This document shows positions 1 to 9,148 of a stretch of DNA of 64,000 nucleotides, piece by piece. Made by a program: the position numbers and the translations under genes. The DNA is taken from positions 171,264-235,263 of the forward strand of contig NZ_JADWPD010000005.1 of assembly GCF_017308975.1 (NCBI RefSeq), given 5' to 3'. The notes below the pieces were generated by a model that worked only from the letters and a program-made list of their open reading frames with translations, was not told the DNA's origin and did no database searches. Positions within the stretch are counted from its first letter, which is position 1. Each line of letters opens with the position of its first letter. Origin of the DNA: Amycolatopsis sp. MtRt-6. GTDB lineage: Bacteria; Actinomycetota; Actinomycetes; Mycobacteriales; Pseudonocardiaceae.

Positions 1-64
1 GTGTTACCCCGGTCTTGGGCCGCTCTGTGGGGGGGTGCGCCGCGGGGGCGGCGGGCCGGGGGGG

Positions 65-80
65 CCGCCCCCACGGGCGG
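65..80 (-). terminator. Possible hairpin terminator after rpsB
   Basis: A perfect inverted repeat, CCGCCC-CCAC-GGGCGG, lies just beyond the rpsB stop codon. It could form a 6-bp GC stem with a 4-nt loop in the minus-strand transcript. There is no U tract. The surrounding 1..87 is extremely GC-rich and holds no gene I can recognise. The usual downstream partner tsf would lie outside the left edge. Confidence 0.35.
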
Positions 81-87
81 TGGAGCA

Positions 88-948
88 TCAGGAGGAGGCG
101 GTCGCCTGCTCGGCGGCGGCCTCGGTCGCGGCAGCGGCCTCGTTCGCGTCCGCGGCGGCGGTCTCGGAGCCGGCGAGCAGCTCCTTCTCCCACTCGGCCA
201 GCGGCTCGTCCGCGGCGACACCCGGCTCCGGCTTCGCGTCGGCCGAAGCACCGTTGCGGCTGGAGCGCGCCATCAGACCGGCGGCCGCGGCCTCGGCGAC
301 GACCTTGGTCAGCAGCGCGGCCGACCGGATGGCGTCGTCGTTGCCCGGGATCGGGTAGTCGACCTCGTCCGGGTCGCAGTTGGTGTCCAGGATCGCGACG
401 ACCGGGATGTTCAGCTTCCGAGCCTCGCCGACGGCGATGTGCTCCTTCTTGGTGTCGACGATCCACACCGCGCTCGGCACCTTGGCCATGTCGCGGATAC
501 CGCCGAGGGTCTTCTCCAGCTTTTCCTTCTCGCGGGTCAGCGTCAGGATCTCGCGCTTGGTGAGGCCGGTGAAGCCACCGGTCTGCTCCTGGGCCTCGAG
601 CTCCTTGAGGCGGAGGAGGCGCTTGTGCACGGTCTGGAAGTTGGTCAGCATGCCGCCGAGCCAGCGCTGGTTGACGTAGGGCATGCCCACGCGCGCGGCC
701 TCGTTGGCGATGGCTTCCTGAGCCTGCTTCTTGGTGCCGACGAACATGATGGTGCCGCCGTGCGCGACGGTCTCCTTGATGAACTCGTACGCACGGTCGA
801 TGTAGGTCAGCGTCTGCTGCAGGTCGATGATGTAGATGCCGTTGCGCTCGGTGAAGATGTAGCGCTTCATCTTCGGGTTCCACCGGCGGGTCTGGTGCCC
901 GAAGTGCACGCCGCTGTCGAGCAGCTGCTTCATGGTGACGACGGCCAT
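88..948 (-). CDS. rpsB: 30S ribosomal protein S2
   Basis: This is ribosomal protein S2 of the small subunit, 286 residues, needed late in 30S assembly and for binding S1 and mRNA. The N-terminus [20 protein letters not shown] is the family signature, followed by the RRWNPKM and YIIDLQQT segments. The ATG at 948 fits the family start, although the frame stays open far upstream. The C-terminus carries an Ala/Glu-rich tail of about 50 residues, common in actinomycetes. Divergent M23 peptidase and nearby whiG match the actinobacterial rpsB neighbourhood. Confidence 0.97.
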   Translation of the reverse strand: MAVVTMKQLLDSGVHFGHQTRRWNPKMKRYIFTERNGIYIIDLQQTLTYIDRAYEFIKETVAHGGTIMFVGTKKQAQEAIANEAARVGMPYVNQRWLGGMLTNFQTVHKRLLRLKELEAQEQTGGFTGLTKREILTLTREKEKLEKTLGGIRDMAKVPSAVWIVDTKKEHIAVGEARKLNIPVVAILDTNCDPDEVDYPIPGNDDAIRSAALLTKVVAEAAAAGLMARSSRNGASADAKPEPGVAADEPLAEWEKELLAGSETAAADANEAAAATEAAAEQATASS

Positions 949-1189
949 TGCCGGAATCACACCTCTTCTGTGTAGTGCGCGCCTTGCTTCCGCTGGACGC
1001 GCTGCTCGGTTGTCGCTCGCGGCCGGGTGGCCGTTCGCCCTGGTGCCCGCGCCGGTGTCCGGACCCCGGGAGTAGAGGAAACCCCGTGGACCGCCGGACC
1101 CCGTGCGCTCCCCCGGCTGTTTCCAGAAGGGGGAACGCGCACGTGCACGCGAAGTCAGCCCGCTGAAACGGACTGCGCAGAAGATTCTA
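949..1189 (-). promoter_or_regulatory. rpsB leader with possible -10 at 1184-1189
   Basis: This gene-free stretch lies between divergent rpsB and the M23 peptidase gene. On the minus strand TAGAAT at 1184-1189 is a good -10 match but no clear -35 precedes it. Transcription from there would give a leader of about 230 nt, long enough for S2 autoregulation as known in other bacteria. An AGAGGTG sequence lies upstream of the rpsB ATG. The leader has several GC-rich self-complementary runs; no specific fold is proposed. Confidence 0.35.
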
Positions 1190-1237
1190 CCCCCTGCCAC
1201 CACCCCCTCCCCCACCGGCGGCCACCGGACGGCGAAG

Positions 1238-1265
1238 TTGTCCACATCGGGTCCGGTTATCCACA
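1238..1265 (+). promoter_or_regulatory. Tandem DnaA boxes
   Basis: TTGTCCACA at 1238-1246 and TTATCCACA at 1257-1265 are two perfect DnaA-box nonamers in the same orientation with a 10-bp gap. Both are preferred actinobacterial or universal DnaA sites. They sit in the divergent control region of rpsB and the M23 peptidase gene, about 50 bp before the latter's start. There is no dnaA/dnaN context, so this is more likely a regulatory or DnaA-titration site than an origin. Confidence 0.7.
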
Positions 1266-1315
1266 GATTCAGCCTCGGCGGCCCACGGAGCGCTCGGGTA
1301 CCGCACGCTGGAGAC

Positions 1316-2551
1316 ATGGAGTCGATCAAGCGTTCCCGGTGGTGGGCGCCGGGGTGGTTCTTGGGCGCGTTTGCCCTGGTCATGGTGGTTCTTGGAGGGT
1401 GGTTCGCGAGTGGAGATGCCGGTGTTCGAGCCCCCGGGGCGGCGGCTTGGCGAGGTGAGGTGCCGGCGCTGGCGTCGACGTCGCCGAGGCTGGGGACAGA
1501 TGCGCCCGGGACGGACGAATCCAGCCCACCACGCGCGGCGCCGGAGCGGTGGACGGGCGGTCTCGCACCGCCTCGGGCACGTGCTCTGCCGCCGCCTGAG
1601 GCGGGCGCTTGGCGCGTCGGCTCGGGAGCCGAAGCTCGGCGAGGTGACCTGCGCACGCCCGCAGCGGCATCACCCGCGCGGCCCACGGCGGCCGAGCCGT
1701 GGTCAGGCGATCTCGGCTCATCCGCGACGTCGCCCAGGCGGCCCTTAGCAGCCGAGCCGCGATCCGGCGATCTCGGCTCGCCCGCGGCGTCACCCAGGCG
1801 GCTCGCAGAGCCGGCGGTGGCCAAGCCTGCGTCAGCCGACCTCGTCTCGCGCGCAACAGCCTCGCCCCGGTGGCCGGTAGCGGCGATAGCCGAACGCCCG
1901 GACTTCGCTCCATCTGCGGCGACGCCGGCACGGTGGTCATCCGAGATGCCCGGACCGCCGGCCGGTTGGCTCGCAGCCACCGCTGCCCCGTCGGCCGCAC
2001 CGCGGGCTCTCCCCGCCGCCGTGCGAGGGCCGGTCGTGCCGTGGGCGGTCGCGCTCATGATCGCCCCGGCGTGGCCGCCCACCTCTGCGGCCGGACCTGA
2101 CGCGGGCGGCTCCCGTGCCGTGCGGCATCCGCGGCTCTCCTGGCCTTTGTCACCCGTTCCGGTGGTCACGAAGTACTTCGACGCGCCTGACACCCCGTTC
2201 GGTCCCGGGCATCGCGGCGTCGACCTGGCCGCCGTGCCCGGGCAGGACGTGCTGGCCGCCGATGCGGGCGTCGTCGTCTTCGCCGGTCTGGTGGGTGGGC
2301 GGCCCGTGCTCTCCGTCGACCACGACGGCGGGCTGCGGACCACCTACGAACCCGTCTCGGCGAAGGTGGCCGTGGGCGAGCAGGTCTACCGGGGCCAGGT
2401 GCTCGGCACCGTCCTCGCCGGGCATCCCGGCTGCGCGGTGGCGGCGTGCCTGCACTGGGGCGTCCGGCGGGGCGAGGAGTACGTCGATCCCCTCGCCCTG
2501 ACCGGCGAGGCGGGCGAATACCGGCTCAAGCCGTGGGGAGGTGGTGGATGA
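1316..2551 (+). CDS. M23/LytM-like exported peptidase-fold protein
   Basis: 411 residues. An N-terminal signal anchor ([20 protein letters not shown], about 7-26) is followed by a long Pro/Ala-rich linker with 20-residue repeats, then an M23 (LytM) domain from about residue 285. The zinc motif HRGVD starts at His299. The second motif, usually HxH, reads CLHW, so its first histidine is Cys while His380 remains. Catalysis is therefore doubtful, and it may be a degenerate regulator of cell-wall hydrolases. The ATG at 1316 gives the signal anchor; the frame is open further upstream. Its stop abuts the convergent whiG stop. Confidence 0.85.
   Translation: MESIKRSRWWAPGWFLGAFALVMVVLGGWFASGDAGVRAPGAAAWRGEVPALASTSPRLGTDAPGTDESSPPRAAPERWTGGLAPPRARALPPPEAGAWRVGSGAEARRGDLRTPAAASPARPTAAEPWSGDLGSSATSPRRPLAAEPRSGDLGSPAASPRRLAEPAVAKPASADLVSRATASPRWPVAAIAERPDFAPSAATPARWSSEMPGPPAGWLAATAAPSAAPRALPAAVRGPVVPWAVALMIAPAWPPTSAAGPDAGGSRAVRHPRLSWPLSPVPVVTKYFDAPDTPFGPGHRGVDLAAVPGQDVLAADAGVVVFAGLVGGRPVLSVDHDGGLRTTYEPVSAKVAVGEQVYRGQVLGTVLAGHPGCAVAACLHWGVRRGEEYVDPLALTGEAGEYRLKPWGGGG
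1621..1860 (+). repeat. 60-bp tandem repeats in M23 linker
   Basis: The linker of the M23 protein contains imperfect 60-bp units, clearest at 1690-1749 and 1750-1809, each encoding about 20 residues with the core AAEPxSGDLGSxAxSPRR. More degenerate copies lie on both sides. The period is a multiple of three, so copy number can change without breaking the frame. It probably acts as a flexible cell-wall-spanning spacer. Confidence 0.75.
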
Positions 2552-3535
2552 TCAGTTGCCGGTCTGCTCGACCAGCTTGGCGCGCAACCGCATGACCGCC
2601 CGCGTGTGCAGCTGGCTGACCCGCGACTCGGTGACGCCGAGGACCTTGCCGATCTCGGCGAGGGTCAGGCTCTCGAAGTAGTAGAGGCTGACCACGATCT
2701 TGTCCCGCTCGGTCAGCTGCGCGATCGCCTGGGCGAGCTGGCGGCGGTTGTCCTGGTCGACGAGCACCGCGACCGGGTCGACGGCGTCGTCGTCGGGCAG
2801 CGTGTCGACCAGCGAACCGCTGTCCTTGCCCGCGGCCACCAGGTCCTCCAGCGCGACGACGCTGGTGAGCTGCAGCTGGCCGTAGAAGTCGCGCAGGTCG
2901 TCGAGGCCGATGCCGAGTTCGGCGGCGAGCTCCGCGTCGGTCGGGGTGCGGTGCAGGCGGGCGCCGAGGCGCTCCATCGCGCGCTCCGCCTCCTTCGCCT
3001 TGCTGCGGACCGCGCGCGGGACCCAGTCCTGCGAACGGAGGTCGTCGAGGATCGCGCCGCGGATGCGCTGCATCGCGTAGGTCTCGAAGCGCAGGCCGCG
3101 CTCGGGGTCGAACTTCTCGATCGCGTCGACGAGCCCGAAGATGCCCGACTGCACGAGGTCGCCGACGTCGATGTGGGTGGGCAGGCCGGTGCCGACCCGG
3201 CCGGCGACGTACTTGACGAGCGGGGCGTAGTGGAGCACGAGCCGATCGCGCGACGCCTGGTCCGGGCTGTCGGCGAACTGCTGCCACAGAGCCGCGATTC
3301 CGGCGTCGACGTCGTAGCCGGCCCGGGCCTCCGCGGGCGCGGCAGCCTCACCGTGAGTGCTCACTCCGGCGGCTTCGGTCACGTGCGGGCCTGCTGTCAT
3401 CGCACAGTCGTTCTCGGCATGCGGCTCAGTGTCGTCTCCGTGCTCGTGCGGATGCGCGTGCGCCGCCGGACCTGCTGGTGACGACCCCGGCGAGCCTCCC
3501 CGGACCGCCTCAGGCCCTGGGGTGCGCTCGGTCAT
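2552..3535 (-). CDS. whiG: WhiG/FliA-family RNA polymerase sigma factor
   Basis: 327 residues, sigma-28 type. After a poorly conserved N-terminus of about 75 residues come region 2 ([55 protein letters not shown]), region 3, and region 4 with the helix-turn-helix [20 protein letters not shown]. In Streptomyces WhiG commits aerial hyphae to sporulation and is held by the anti-sigma factor RsiG. The rpsB-M23-whiG order is as in Streptomyces. The start overlaps the end of xerC by 26 bp, suggesting cotranscription. The first 60-70 residues could be shorter if an internal start is used. Confidence 0.92.
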   Translation of the reverse strand: MTERTPGPEAVRGGSPGSSPAGPAAHAHPHEHGDDTEPHAENDCAMTAGPHVTEAAGVSTHGEAAAPAEARAGYDVDAGIAALWQQFADSPDQASRDRLVLHYAPLVKYVAGRVGTGLPTHIDVGDLVQSGIFGLVDAIEKFDPERGLRFETYAMQRIRGAILDDLRSQDWVPRAVRSKAKEAERAMERLGARLHRTPTDAELAAELGIGLDDLRDFYGQLQLTSVVALEDLVAAGKDSGSLVDTLPDDDAVDPVAVLVDQDNRRQLAQAIAQLTERDKIVVSLYYFESLTLAEIGKVLGVTESRVSQLHTRAVMRLRAKLVEQTGN

Positions 3536-4490
3536 GGATCGCTTTCAACCGGTCGACGGTCACATGAGTGTAGAGCTGCGTCGTGGCAAGCGTAGCGTGA
3601 CCAAGCAGTTCCTGAACGCTCCTGAGATCGGCACCCCCTTCGAGCAGATGCGTCGCGGCGGAATGCCGCAGGCCGTGGGGCCCCATGTCGAGGGCTCCGG
3701 GCACCGCCGTGACGGCGTCGTGGACGACGCGCCGCACCGTGCGCGGGTCGACGCGTTTGCCCCGGACACCGAGGAAAAGCGCGGGCTCGGCGCTCTCACC
3801 ACCGGTTTCGGCGACGATCTTCGGCCGCCCGTCGTCGATCCAGTCCGCGAGCGCCTCCGCCGCCGGAACGCCGAACGGGACGACGCGTTCCTTGCCGCCC
3901 TTCCCCAGCACCGTCACGACACGACGGGAGAAGTCCGCCCCGCCGACGTCCAGCCCGCACAACTCGGACACACGGATGCCGGTGGCGTACAGCAGTTCGA
4001 CGATCGCGCGATCACGCAGGGCGACGGGATCGCGTTGCGCGGCGCCGGCGGCCGACGCCTGCATGACCTCCCCCGCCTGCCCGGCACGCAGCACCCCGGG
4101 CAGGGTGCGATGCGCCCTCGGGGCGGCGAGCCGGCCACCCGGGTCCGTCGCCAGCACGCCGGTGCGGTGCGCCCAGGCGGTGAACGTCCGGGCCGAGGCG
4201 GCCCGCCTGGCCAGCGTCGTCCGGCTCGCCCCGCCGGACTGCTGCGCGGCGAGCCACGCCCGCAGCCGGGCGAGGTCGAGCTCCGCGGCCTCGCTGCCGT
4301 CGTCCACGACGAACCCCAGCAGCGACACCGCGTCCCCGACGTACGCCCGGACGGTGTGCGCGGACAGGCCGCGTTCGAGCCCGAGGTGCCGTTCGTAGGC
4401 GGTCACGACGGCGCGCACGGGCTCGGGCAACGCGGCCCGGAGCGCGCGGAGGTCGGGACGGCGAGCCCGGCCGGAGCGTGGTGGCGGCAT
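3510..4490 (-). CDS. xerC: Tyrosine recombinase XerC
   Basis: 326 residues. The SAM-like N-terminal core-binding domain ([20 protein letters not shown]) precedes a catalytic domain with the full set: Arg in [13 protein letters not shown], the [12 protein letters not shown] His/Arg box, His in [10 protein letters not shown], and the Tyr nucleophile in QLYTHV. XerC with XerD resolves chromosome dimers at dif. The ATG at 4490 begins at MPPPRSGR; a GTG at 4499 is an alternative and lies nearer a GGAGG sequence. It lies in a dprA-xerC-whiG run. Confidence 0.9.
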   Translation of the reverse strand: MPPPRSGRARRPDLRALRAALPEPVRAVVTAYERHLGLERGLSAHTVRAYVGDAVSLLGFVVDDGSEAAELDLARLRAWLAAQQSGGASRTTLARRAASARTFTAWAHRTGVLATDPGGRLAAPRAHRTLPGVLRAGQAGEVMQASAAGAAQRDPVALRDRAIVELLYATGIRVSELCGLDVGGADFSRRVVTVLGKGGKERVVPFGVPAAEALADWIDDGRPKIVAETGGESAEPALFLGVRGKRVDPRTVRRVVHDAVTAVPGALDMGPHGLRHSAATHLLEGGADLRSVQELLGHATLATTQLYTHVTVDRLKAIHDRAHPRA

Positions 4491-4593
4491 GGCTGTCACG
4501 CTGCGCGAACAACCGCCTCCGGTCAAGGATCGCCACGCGGCCCTACCGGACCGGCCGAACGCCGTCGGCGATTTTGCCCGGATTTCGTGGTGA

Positions 4594-5736
4594 TCACGCG
4601 CTTTCCTTCCGTCGTCGCCAGCCGGAGTCCCCGCGGACGGCGAATCCGTCGATCTCCAGTTCGGGCAGCAACGCCCGCACCCGCCGCAGCGGGAGGCCGG
4701 ATTCGGCCGCGACCTCGGCGTCGGACCGGTCGGCGCGCACGGCGAGTGCCTCGAAGGCACGCAGTGCCTCGGGCCCCAGCCGGTCGGTACGCCGTTTCGG
4801 CCGGCTCGGGGCGGTGTCCTCGGCGGCCCCGAAACGGCCGACGGTCTCGAGGACCTCGTCGACGGTCGAGACCAGCGTTGCTTTGGCGTCGCGGATCAGT
4901 TCGTGACAGCCGACGGACATCCCCGACGTCACGGGCCCGGGCAGGGCCATCACCACCTTGCCGAAGGCACCGGCGGTGCCGGCGGTGTTGCGAGCACCGC
5001 TGCGGCGCCCCGCCTCGACCACCAAGGTGCCTTCGGTCAGGGCGGCGATGAGCCGGTTGCGGACGAGGAAGCGGTGCCGCGCGGGTGGGGTGCCGGGCGG
5101 GTATTCGCTGACGACCGCGCCGCCGGAGCGGACGATCCGGTTCAGCATGCTGATGTGCCCGGCCGGATAGCCGTTGTCGACAGCGCAGCCCAGCACCGCG
5201 ACGGTGACGCCCTCGGCGGCGAGTGCGCCTCGGTGGGCCGCCCCGTCGATGCCGTAGGCGGCCCCCGAGAAGATCGGCACACCCCGGCCGGCCAGCCCGT
5301 ACGCGAACTCGGCGGCGTGGTGTTCGCCGTAGGCGGTCGCGGCGCGGGCACCGACGATGGCCACGGCCCGATCGGCGGCGGTGTCCAGCGCACCCTCACC
5401 GGCCACCCACAAGGCCAAAGGTTGTACGGCTTCGGCCACCCCACGATGGGCGGCGAGGTCGAGGCTGTGCAGCGGCCAGCCGGGCCACTCGTCGTCTTCG
5501 GGCACGACCAGCCGGGCGCCGGCCGCGGCGGCTCGGGTGAAGTCCTGGCTGACGAGGTCGTAGCCGCGGCGTGCCTCGGTCACTTTGCGTACTTCGGGTG
5601 GGCAATCGCCGCGCCGAACCCGCGCGGCTGCCGCCACTGGCCCGTGCTCGGCGACGAACGCGACGAGGGCGACCGCCGGAGGTTCCGCCACGCGCAGCAG
5701 GTAGGCACGGGCCTGCCGCGATTCGTCGACGCTCAT
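4594..5736 (-). CDS. dprA: DNA-processing protein DprA
   Basis: 380 residues. The Rossmann-like DprA/Smf core is clear: [20 protein letters not shown], the [18 protein letters not shown] loop, [15 protein letters not shown], and [22 protein letters not shown]-terminal winged-helix DprA_WH ([20 protein letters not shown]) follows. DprA loads RecA onto incoming single-stranded DNA in natural transformation; its role in actinomycetes is less settled. The ATG overlaps the yifB stop by four bases (ATGA), so the two are translationally coupled. The 104-bp gap to xerC has no clear terminator. Confidence 0.95.
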   Translation of the reverse strand: MSVDESRQARAYLLRVAEPPAVALVAFVAEHGPVAAAARVRRGDCPPEVRKVTEARRGYDLVSQDFTRAAAAGARLVVPEDDEWPGWPLHSLDLAAHRGVAEAVQPLALWVAGEGALDTAADRAVAIVGARAATAYGEHHAAEFAYGLAGRGVPIFSGAAYGIDGAAHRGALAAEGVTVAVLGCAVDNGYPAGHISMLNRIVRSGGAVVSEYPPGTPPARHRFLVRNRLIAALTEGTLVVEAGRRSGARNTAGTAGAFGKVVMALPGPVTSGMSVGCHELIRDAKATLVSTVDEVLETVGRFGAAEDTAPSRPKRRTDRLGPEALRAFEALAVRADRSDAEVAAESGLPLRRVRALLPELEIDGFAVRGDSGWRRRKESA

Positions 5737-7244
5737 GCCGCCACCCGCTCTCGGAAAGCCAGGGCCGCTCCGACCTGATCTGCTCCGGGGCGGGGCTCGC
5801 CGTCGAGGTCGGCCAATGTCCAGGCGATGCGCAGGCAGCGGTCGGCTCCGCGGCCGCTCAGGGCTCCTCTCTCCATGGCTCTGTCGAGGAGAGCCGTTGT
5901 GTCGGCGGGAAGGGCGAACTCGCGTCGCAAGGCGGGGCCGGGGACCTCGGAGTTCGACAGCCAGCCGTGCTCGCTCCAGCGTTGGGCAGCTCGCCGGCGT
6001 GCTGCGAACACCCGTTGGCGCACCGCTTCCGAGGGCTCCGCCGGACCCGTGTCGTGCGCGCTGATCGCGCTCAGCGGCCGTAGGCGGACCCTCAGGTCGA
6101 CGCGATCCAGCAGCGGTCCGGACAGCTTGGAAAGGTACCGGCGGCGGGCGCTCGGCGAACACACGCAGTCGGCGTCTTTCGGCGGTGCGCAGGCACACGG
6201 GTTGGTGGCCAGGACCAGCTGGAAGCGCGCCGGGTAGGTGATCGCGCCCTTCACGCGGGCGATGCGCACCTCGCCCTCCTCGAGGACGGTCCGGAGCGAC
6301 TCGAGGCACTGCCCGCCGAACTCGCACACCTCGTCGAGGAACAGGACGCCGCGGTGGGCGCGGCTGATCGCGCCCGGTGACGCTGCTCCGCTGCCGCCGC
6401 CGATCAGGGCCGGTAAGGAGATCGAATAGTGCGGGGCCACGAACGGCGGAATCGTCACCAGCGGTGAGGATTTCGACAGCGAGCCGTCGACCGAGTGCAC
6501 CGCGGTGACCTCCAGGGACTCCTCGGGCGTCAGCTGCGGGAGGAGGCCGGGGAGCCGCTTCGCCAGCATCGTCTTGCCCACCCCCGGCGGGCCGGTGAGG
6601 AGGAGGTGGTGGCCGCCCGCCGCGGCGACCTCCAGCGCCCAGCGTGCCTCCGGCTGGCCGATGACGTCCGCGAGGTCCGGGACCTCCGGCGGTGGCACCG
6701 GGCCGGGTGGCTCCGGGTGGGCCAGCTCGGCTTCGCGGTTCAGCCAGGCCACGAAGTCGCGCAGGTGCGGTGCGCCCGCGACTTCGATGCCGTCGACGAG
6801 AGCCGCCTCGACGAGGGAGTCCGTCGGCACGACGGCTCGTCCGTAGCCCGCCGCCCGGGCCGCCAGCAGGCCGGGCAGGATGCCGCGGACCGCGCGGATC
6901 CGGCCGTCCAGGGCGAGCTCGCCCAGCAGCACGGTGCCGAGCAGGCGGGTGGCCGGGACCGCACCCGACGCCGCGAGCACCGCCGCCGCGATGCCCAGGT
7001 CGAAGGCGGATCCCATCTTGGGCAGGTTCGCCGGGGACAGGCCGAGGGTGATCTTGCCGTCGGGCCAGGACTGACCGGAATTGCGGACGGCGGACCGGAC
7101 GCGGTCCTTCGCCTCGCGCAACCCGGCGTCGGGCAGGCCGACGATGGTGATCCGGCTCAGCCCGCCGCCGAGGTCGGCCTCGATCTCGATCACCCGGCCG
7201 TTGATGCCGAGGAGGCCGGCCGACCAGGCTTTGGCGATGGGCAT
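5733..7244 (-). CDS. yifB: YifB/ComM-family AAA+ ATPase (Mg-chelatase-like)
   Basis: 503 residues. The N-terminal ChlI/Lon-like domain (VIEIEADLGGGLSRITIVGL, SPANLPKMGSAFDLGIAAA) is followed by AAA+ with Walker A GPPGVGKT and Walker B GVLFLDE, the Cys-rich NPCACAPPKDADCVCSPS insertion, and a C-terminal Mg_chelatase_C domain. ComM is a hexameric branch-migration helicase aiding homologous recombination during transformation in Gram-negatives, fitting the dprA partner. The ATG at 7244 overlaps the yraN stop by one base (TGATG), and the 3' end overlaps dprA. Confidence 0.94.
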   Translation of the reverse strand: MPIAKAWSAGLLGINGRVIEIEADLGGGLSRITIVGLPDAGLREAKDRVRSAVRNSGQSWPDGKITLGLSPANLPKMGSAFDLGIAAAVLAASGAVPATRLLGTVLLGELALDGRIRAVRGILPGLLAARAAGYGRAVVPTDSLVEAALVDGIEVAGAPHLRDFVAWLNREAELAHPEPPGPVPPPEVPDLADVIGQPEARWALEVAAAGGHHLLLTGPPGVGKTMLAKRLPGLLPQLTPEESLEVTAVHSVDGSLSKSSPLVTIPPFVAPHYSISLPALIGGGSGAASPGAISRAHRGVLFLDEVCEFGGQCLESLRTVLEEGEVRIARVKGAITYPARFQLVLATNPCACAPPKDADCVCSPSARRRYLSKLSGPLLDRVDLRVRLRPLSAISAHDTGPAEPSEAVRQRVFAARRRAAQRWSEHGWLSNSEVPGPALRREFALPADTTALLDRAMERGALSGRGADRCLRIAWTLADLDGEPRPGADQVGAALAFRERVAA

Positions 7245-7621
7245 CAGAACGCCGCCTCGATGTGCTGGAGGCGGGGCCGGGTGCCCGGCTCCGCGAGGAT
7301 CGTGACCACGTCGTAGCGGACGGGGCACCAGCCGATGCGGAACTCGCGCAGCCAGCGTTGGGCAGCACGGCGGACCCGGCCCGCCTTCTCCTCGGTGACC
7401 GTTTCGGCCGGGAGGCCGAATTCGGTTCCGGAGCGGGTTTTCACCTCGCAGACGATGACGCGGGTGCGGTCGGTGAAGACGAGGTCCAGCTCGCCTTCGC
7501 GGCAGCGCCAGTTGCGGGCCAGCAGGACCAGCCCGCGGTCCTGCAGGTACCGGAGCGCCAGGTCTTCGCCCCAGGCGCCCAGATCCCGGCGGTGTCTGGC
7601 GAGCTCGTCGGTGCCCGTCAT
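7244..7621 (-). CDS. YraN/UPF0102 nuclease-fold protein
   Basis: 125 residues. This is the UPF0102 family with a PD-(D/E)XK-like core: the acidic ELDLVF segment followed by VIVCEVKTRSGTEFG supplies the D-ExK residues. LGAWGEDLALRYLQDRGLVL is the N-terminal signature. The biochemical role is not established; a Holliday-junction or repair nuclease is the usual prediction, consistent with cotranscription with yifB and dprA. It is the first gene of the operon, and two DnaA boxes lie about 120-145 bp upstream. Confidence 0.92.
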   Translation of the reverse strand: MTGTDELARHRRDLGAWGEDLALRYLQDRGLVLLARNWRCREGELDLVFTDRTRVIVCEVKTRSGTEFGLPAETVTEEKAGRVRRAAQRWLREFRIGWCPVRYDVVTILAEPGTRPRLQHIEAAF

Positions 7622-7739
7622 CGTGTTCGCCCCCTCGTCGGTTCGCGCCCGTCACCGGGGCGGTCCCGGCGATCACGGTGCGTGTGCGTTCGACGATGCC
7701 AGCCTGCGGAGGGGGCTCACCAGAGCCGGATCGCGAAGC

Positions 7740-7766
7740 TGTGGACAACGGGGGTGATGTGGACAA
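7740..7766 (-). promoter_or_regulatory. Tandem DnaA boxes upstream of yraN operon
   Basis: TGTGGACAA occurs at 7740-7748 and 7758-7766; each is the exact reverse complement of TTGTCCACA, the preferred actinobacterial DnaA box. Both point along the minus strand with a 9-bp gap. They lie in the 262-bp non-coding stretch between yraN and the terminator of the rnhB-DUF2469 operon, an expected position for control of the yraN-yifB-dprA-xerC-whiG operon by DnaA. Confidence 0.7.
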
Positions 7767-7830
7767 CCGGTCCACGGAATGCCGCGGAGCGCCCGAACTG
7801 ACGGTGGGATGTGCTACCAGGACGGCACGC

Positions 7831-7868
7831 AAAACGCGCCGGCTCGACCGAGGTGGCGAGCCGGCGCG
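7831..7868 (-). terminator. Rho-independent terminator after DUF2469 gene
   Basis: The 12-bp arms CGCGCCGGCTCG (7835-7846) and CGAGCCGGCGCG (7857-7868) are perfectly complementary around a 10-nt loop. In minus-strand RNA the stem is followed by UUUUGCG. This is the clearest intrinsic terminator in the window and closes the rnhB-DUF2469 unit. Confidence 0.85.
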
Positions 7869-7883
7869 GGACGAAGACGAACG

Positions 7884-8207
7884 TCAGCCCGAGAAGGGGC
7901 CGTCCTCGGGGAGGCGGAGGTCCGGCTTGTCCAGTTCCTCCACGTTGACGTCCTTGAACGTGATGACCCGGACGTGCTTGACGAAGCGGGCCGGGCGGTA
8001 CATGTCCCAGACCCACGCGTCGGACATGCGGACCTCGAAGTACACCTCGCCGCCGCCGTCGCGGACCTGGACGTCGACCGCGTTCGCCAGGTAGAACCGC
8101 CGCTCGGTCTCCACCACGTACGAGAACTGGCCGACTATGTCGCGGTACTCGCGGTACAGCGAGAGCTCCATCTCGGTCTCGTACTTCTCGAGATCCTCTG
8201 CGCTCAT
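7884..8207 (-). CDS. DUF2469 conserved actinobacterial protein
   Basis: 107 residues beginning MSAEDLEKYETEMELSLYRE, the well conserved start of DUF2469, a family almost restricted to actinobacteria and habitually next to rnhB. It is rich in aromatic and acidic residues (VWDMYRPARFVKHVRVITFK) and has no signal peptide or membrane segment. No function is known. The start overlaps the rnhB stop by four bases (ATGA), so it is translationally coupled to RNase HII; a role in RNA/DNA hybrid processing is only a guess from context. Confidence 0.93.
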   Translation of the reverse strand: MSAEDLEKYETEMELSLYREYRDIVGQFSYVVETERRFYLANAVDVQVRDGGGEVYFEVRMSDAWVWDMYRPARFVKHVRVITFKDVNVEELDKPDLRLPEDGPFSG

Positions 8208-9112
8208 GAAATCCGCGCCCCTCCTCGGGATCGTGCTGGGGATCGTGCTGCTGCTCCGCCGGCGGAGCGTTCATTGTGACCCACACCCGCGGCCAGGGCA
8301 TGCAGCGGCAGGCTGAGTTGAGGCTCCAATGCCTCGTCGAGGACCGCGGCCAGCCCGGCCGCGGCGGGCGTCTCCATCGCCTTCTCCAGCGCCGCGTACG
8401 TCAGCAGGACCGGGCGTACCGGGCGCAGGCCGTGCTTGACGGCCACCGTGGCGACGTTCGTGTACGACCAGCGGTGGACGTCGCTGGGGCCGTGCTCGCG
8501 CAGCGCCGCCAGGTGGTCGGACGTGCTGTACCCCTTGTGCACGTCGAACCCGTAGTGCGGGAAGTCTTCGTGGTAGCCCGCCATGATGCGGTCCCGCGTC
8601 ACCTTCGCCAGCACCGACGCGGCCGCGATGCAGGCCACGGACCGGTCGCCCTTGATGACCGCCGCGTTCGGGGCCGTCAGGCCGGGGACGCGGAACCCGT
8701 CGGTGAGGATGTAGCCCGGGGACACGCGCAGGGCCGCCGCGGCGCGGCGCATGCCCTCCAGGTTCATCACCCGGATCCCGTAGAGGTCGACTTCTTCGGT
8801 CGGGATGACGATCACCGAGTAGTCGACGGCCCGGGCGAGGATCAGGTCGTAGACCCGGTCGCGCGCCTTGGCCGTCATCATCTTGGAGTCGGTGAGCTCG
8901 GTCAGCTTCGCCGCGTCGCCCTGCTTGAGCACGCAGGCCGCGACCACCAGCGGCCCCGCGCACGCTCCGGCGCCGGCTTCGTCCACACCGGCGACCGGGC
9001 CGAGGCCACGGCGGTCGAGCGCGCCCTGCAACCCCCAGAAGAGGTCGCCGCGCACCACGGCCCGCGGTGGCCGGATCGGCTCGGCCGCCGTCAGGGGAAC
9101 GGGAAGTGTCAA
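8204..9112 (-). CDS. rnhB: Ribonuclease HII (variant GRG motif)
   Basis: RNase HII nicks DNA at misincorporated ribonucleotides and cleaves RNA-DNA hybrids. The DEDD residues are visible: Asp-Glu in GVDEAG, Asp in YILTDGFRVPG, and Asp in ASVLAKVTRDRIM. The motif normally reading DEAGRG is DEAGAGAC here: the Arg of the Gly-Arg-Gly ribose-sensing loop is Ala (codon GCC). The start is uncertain; a TTG at 9112 is given, and the conserved part starts about residue 35. A C-terminal extension of about 60 residues is poorly conserved. Confidence 0.9.
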   Translation of the reverse strand: MTLPVPLTAAEPIRPPRAVVRGDLFWGLQGALDRRGLGPVAGVDEAGAGACAGPLVVAACVLKQGDAAKLTELTDSKMMTAKARDRVYDLILARAVDYSVIVIPTEEVDLYGIRVMNLEGMRRAAAALRVSPGYILTDGFRVPGLTAPNAAVIKGDRSVACIAAASVLAKVTRDRIMAGYHEDFPHYGFDVHKGYSTSDHLAALREHGPSDVHRWSYTNVATVAVKHGLRPVRPVLLTYAALEKAMETPAAAGLAAVLDEALEPQLSLPLHALAAGVGHNERSAGGAAARSPARSRGGARIS

Positions 9113-9148
9113 GGCTGGATCACCCGTCTGCCGGCAAGGGTCGGGTGG

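Noticed and set aside
1238-1265. DnaA boxes as the chromosomal origin
   Set aside because: Only two boxes, no AT-rich unwinding region, and no dnaA, dnaN or gyrase genes nearby.
949-2343. In-frame upstream extension of rpsB
   Set aside because: It covers the divergent M23 gene in antisense and has no homology; S2 has its standard N-terminus at 948.
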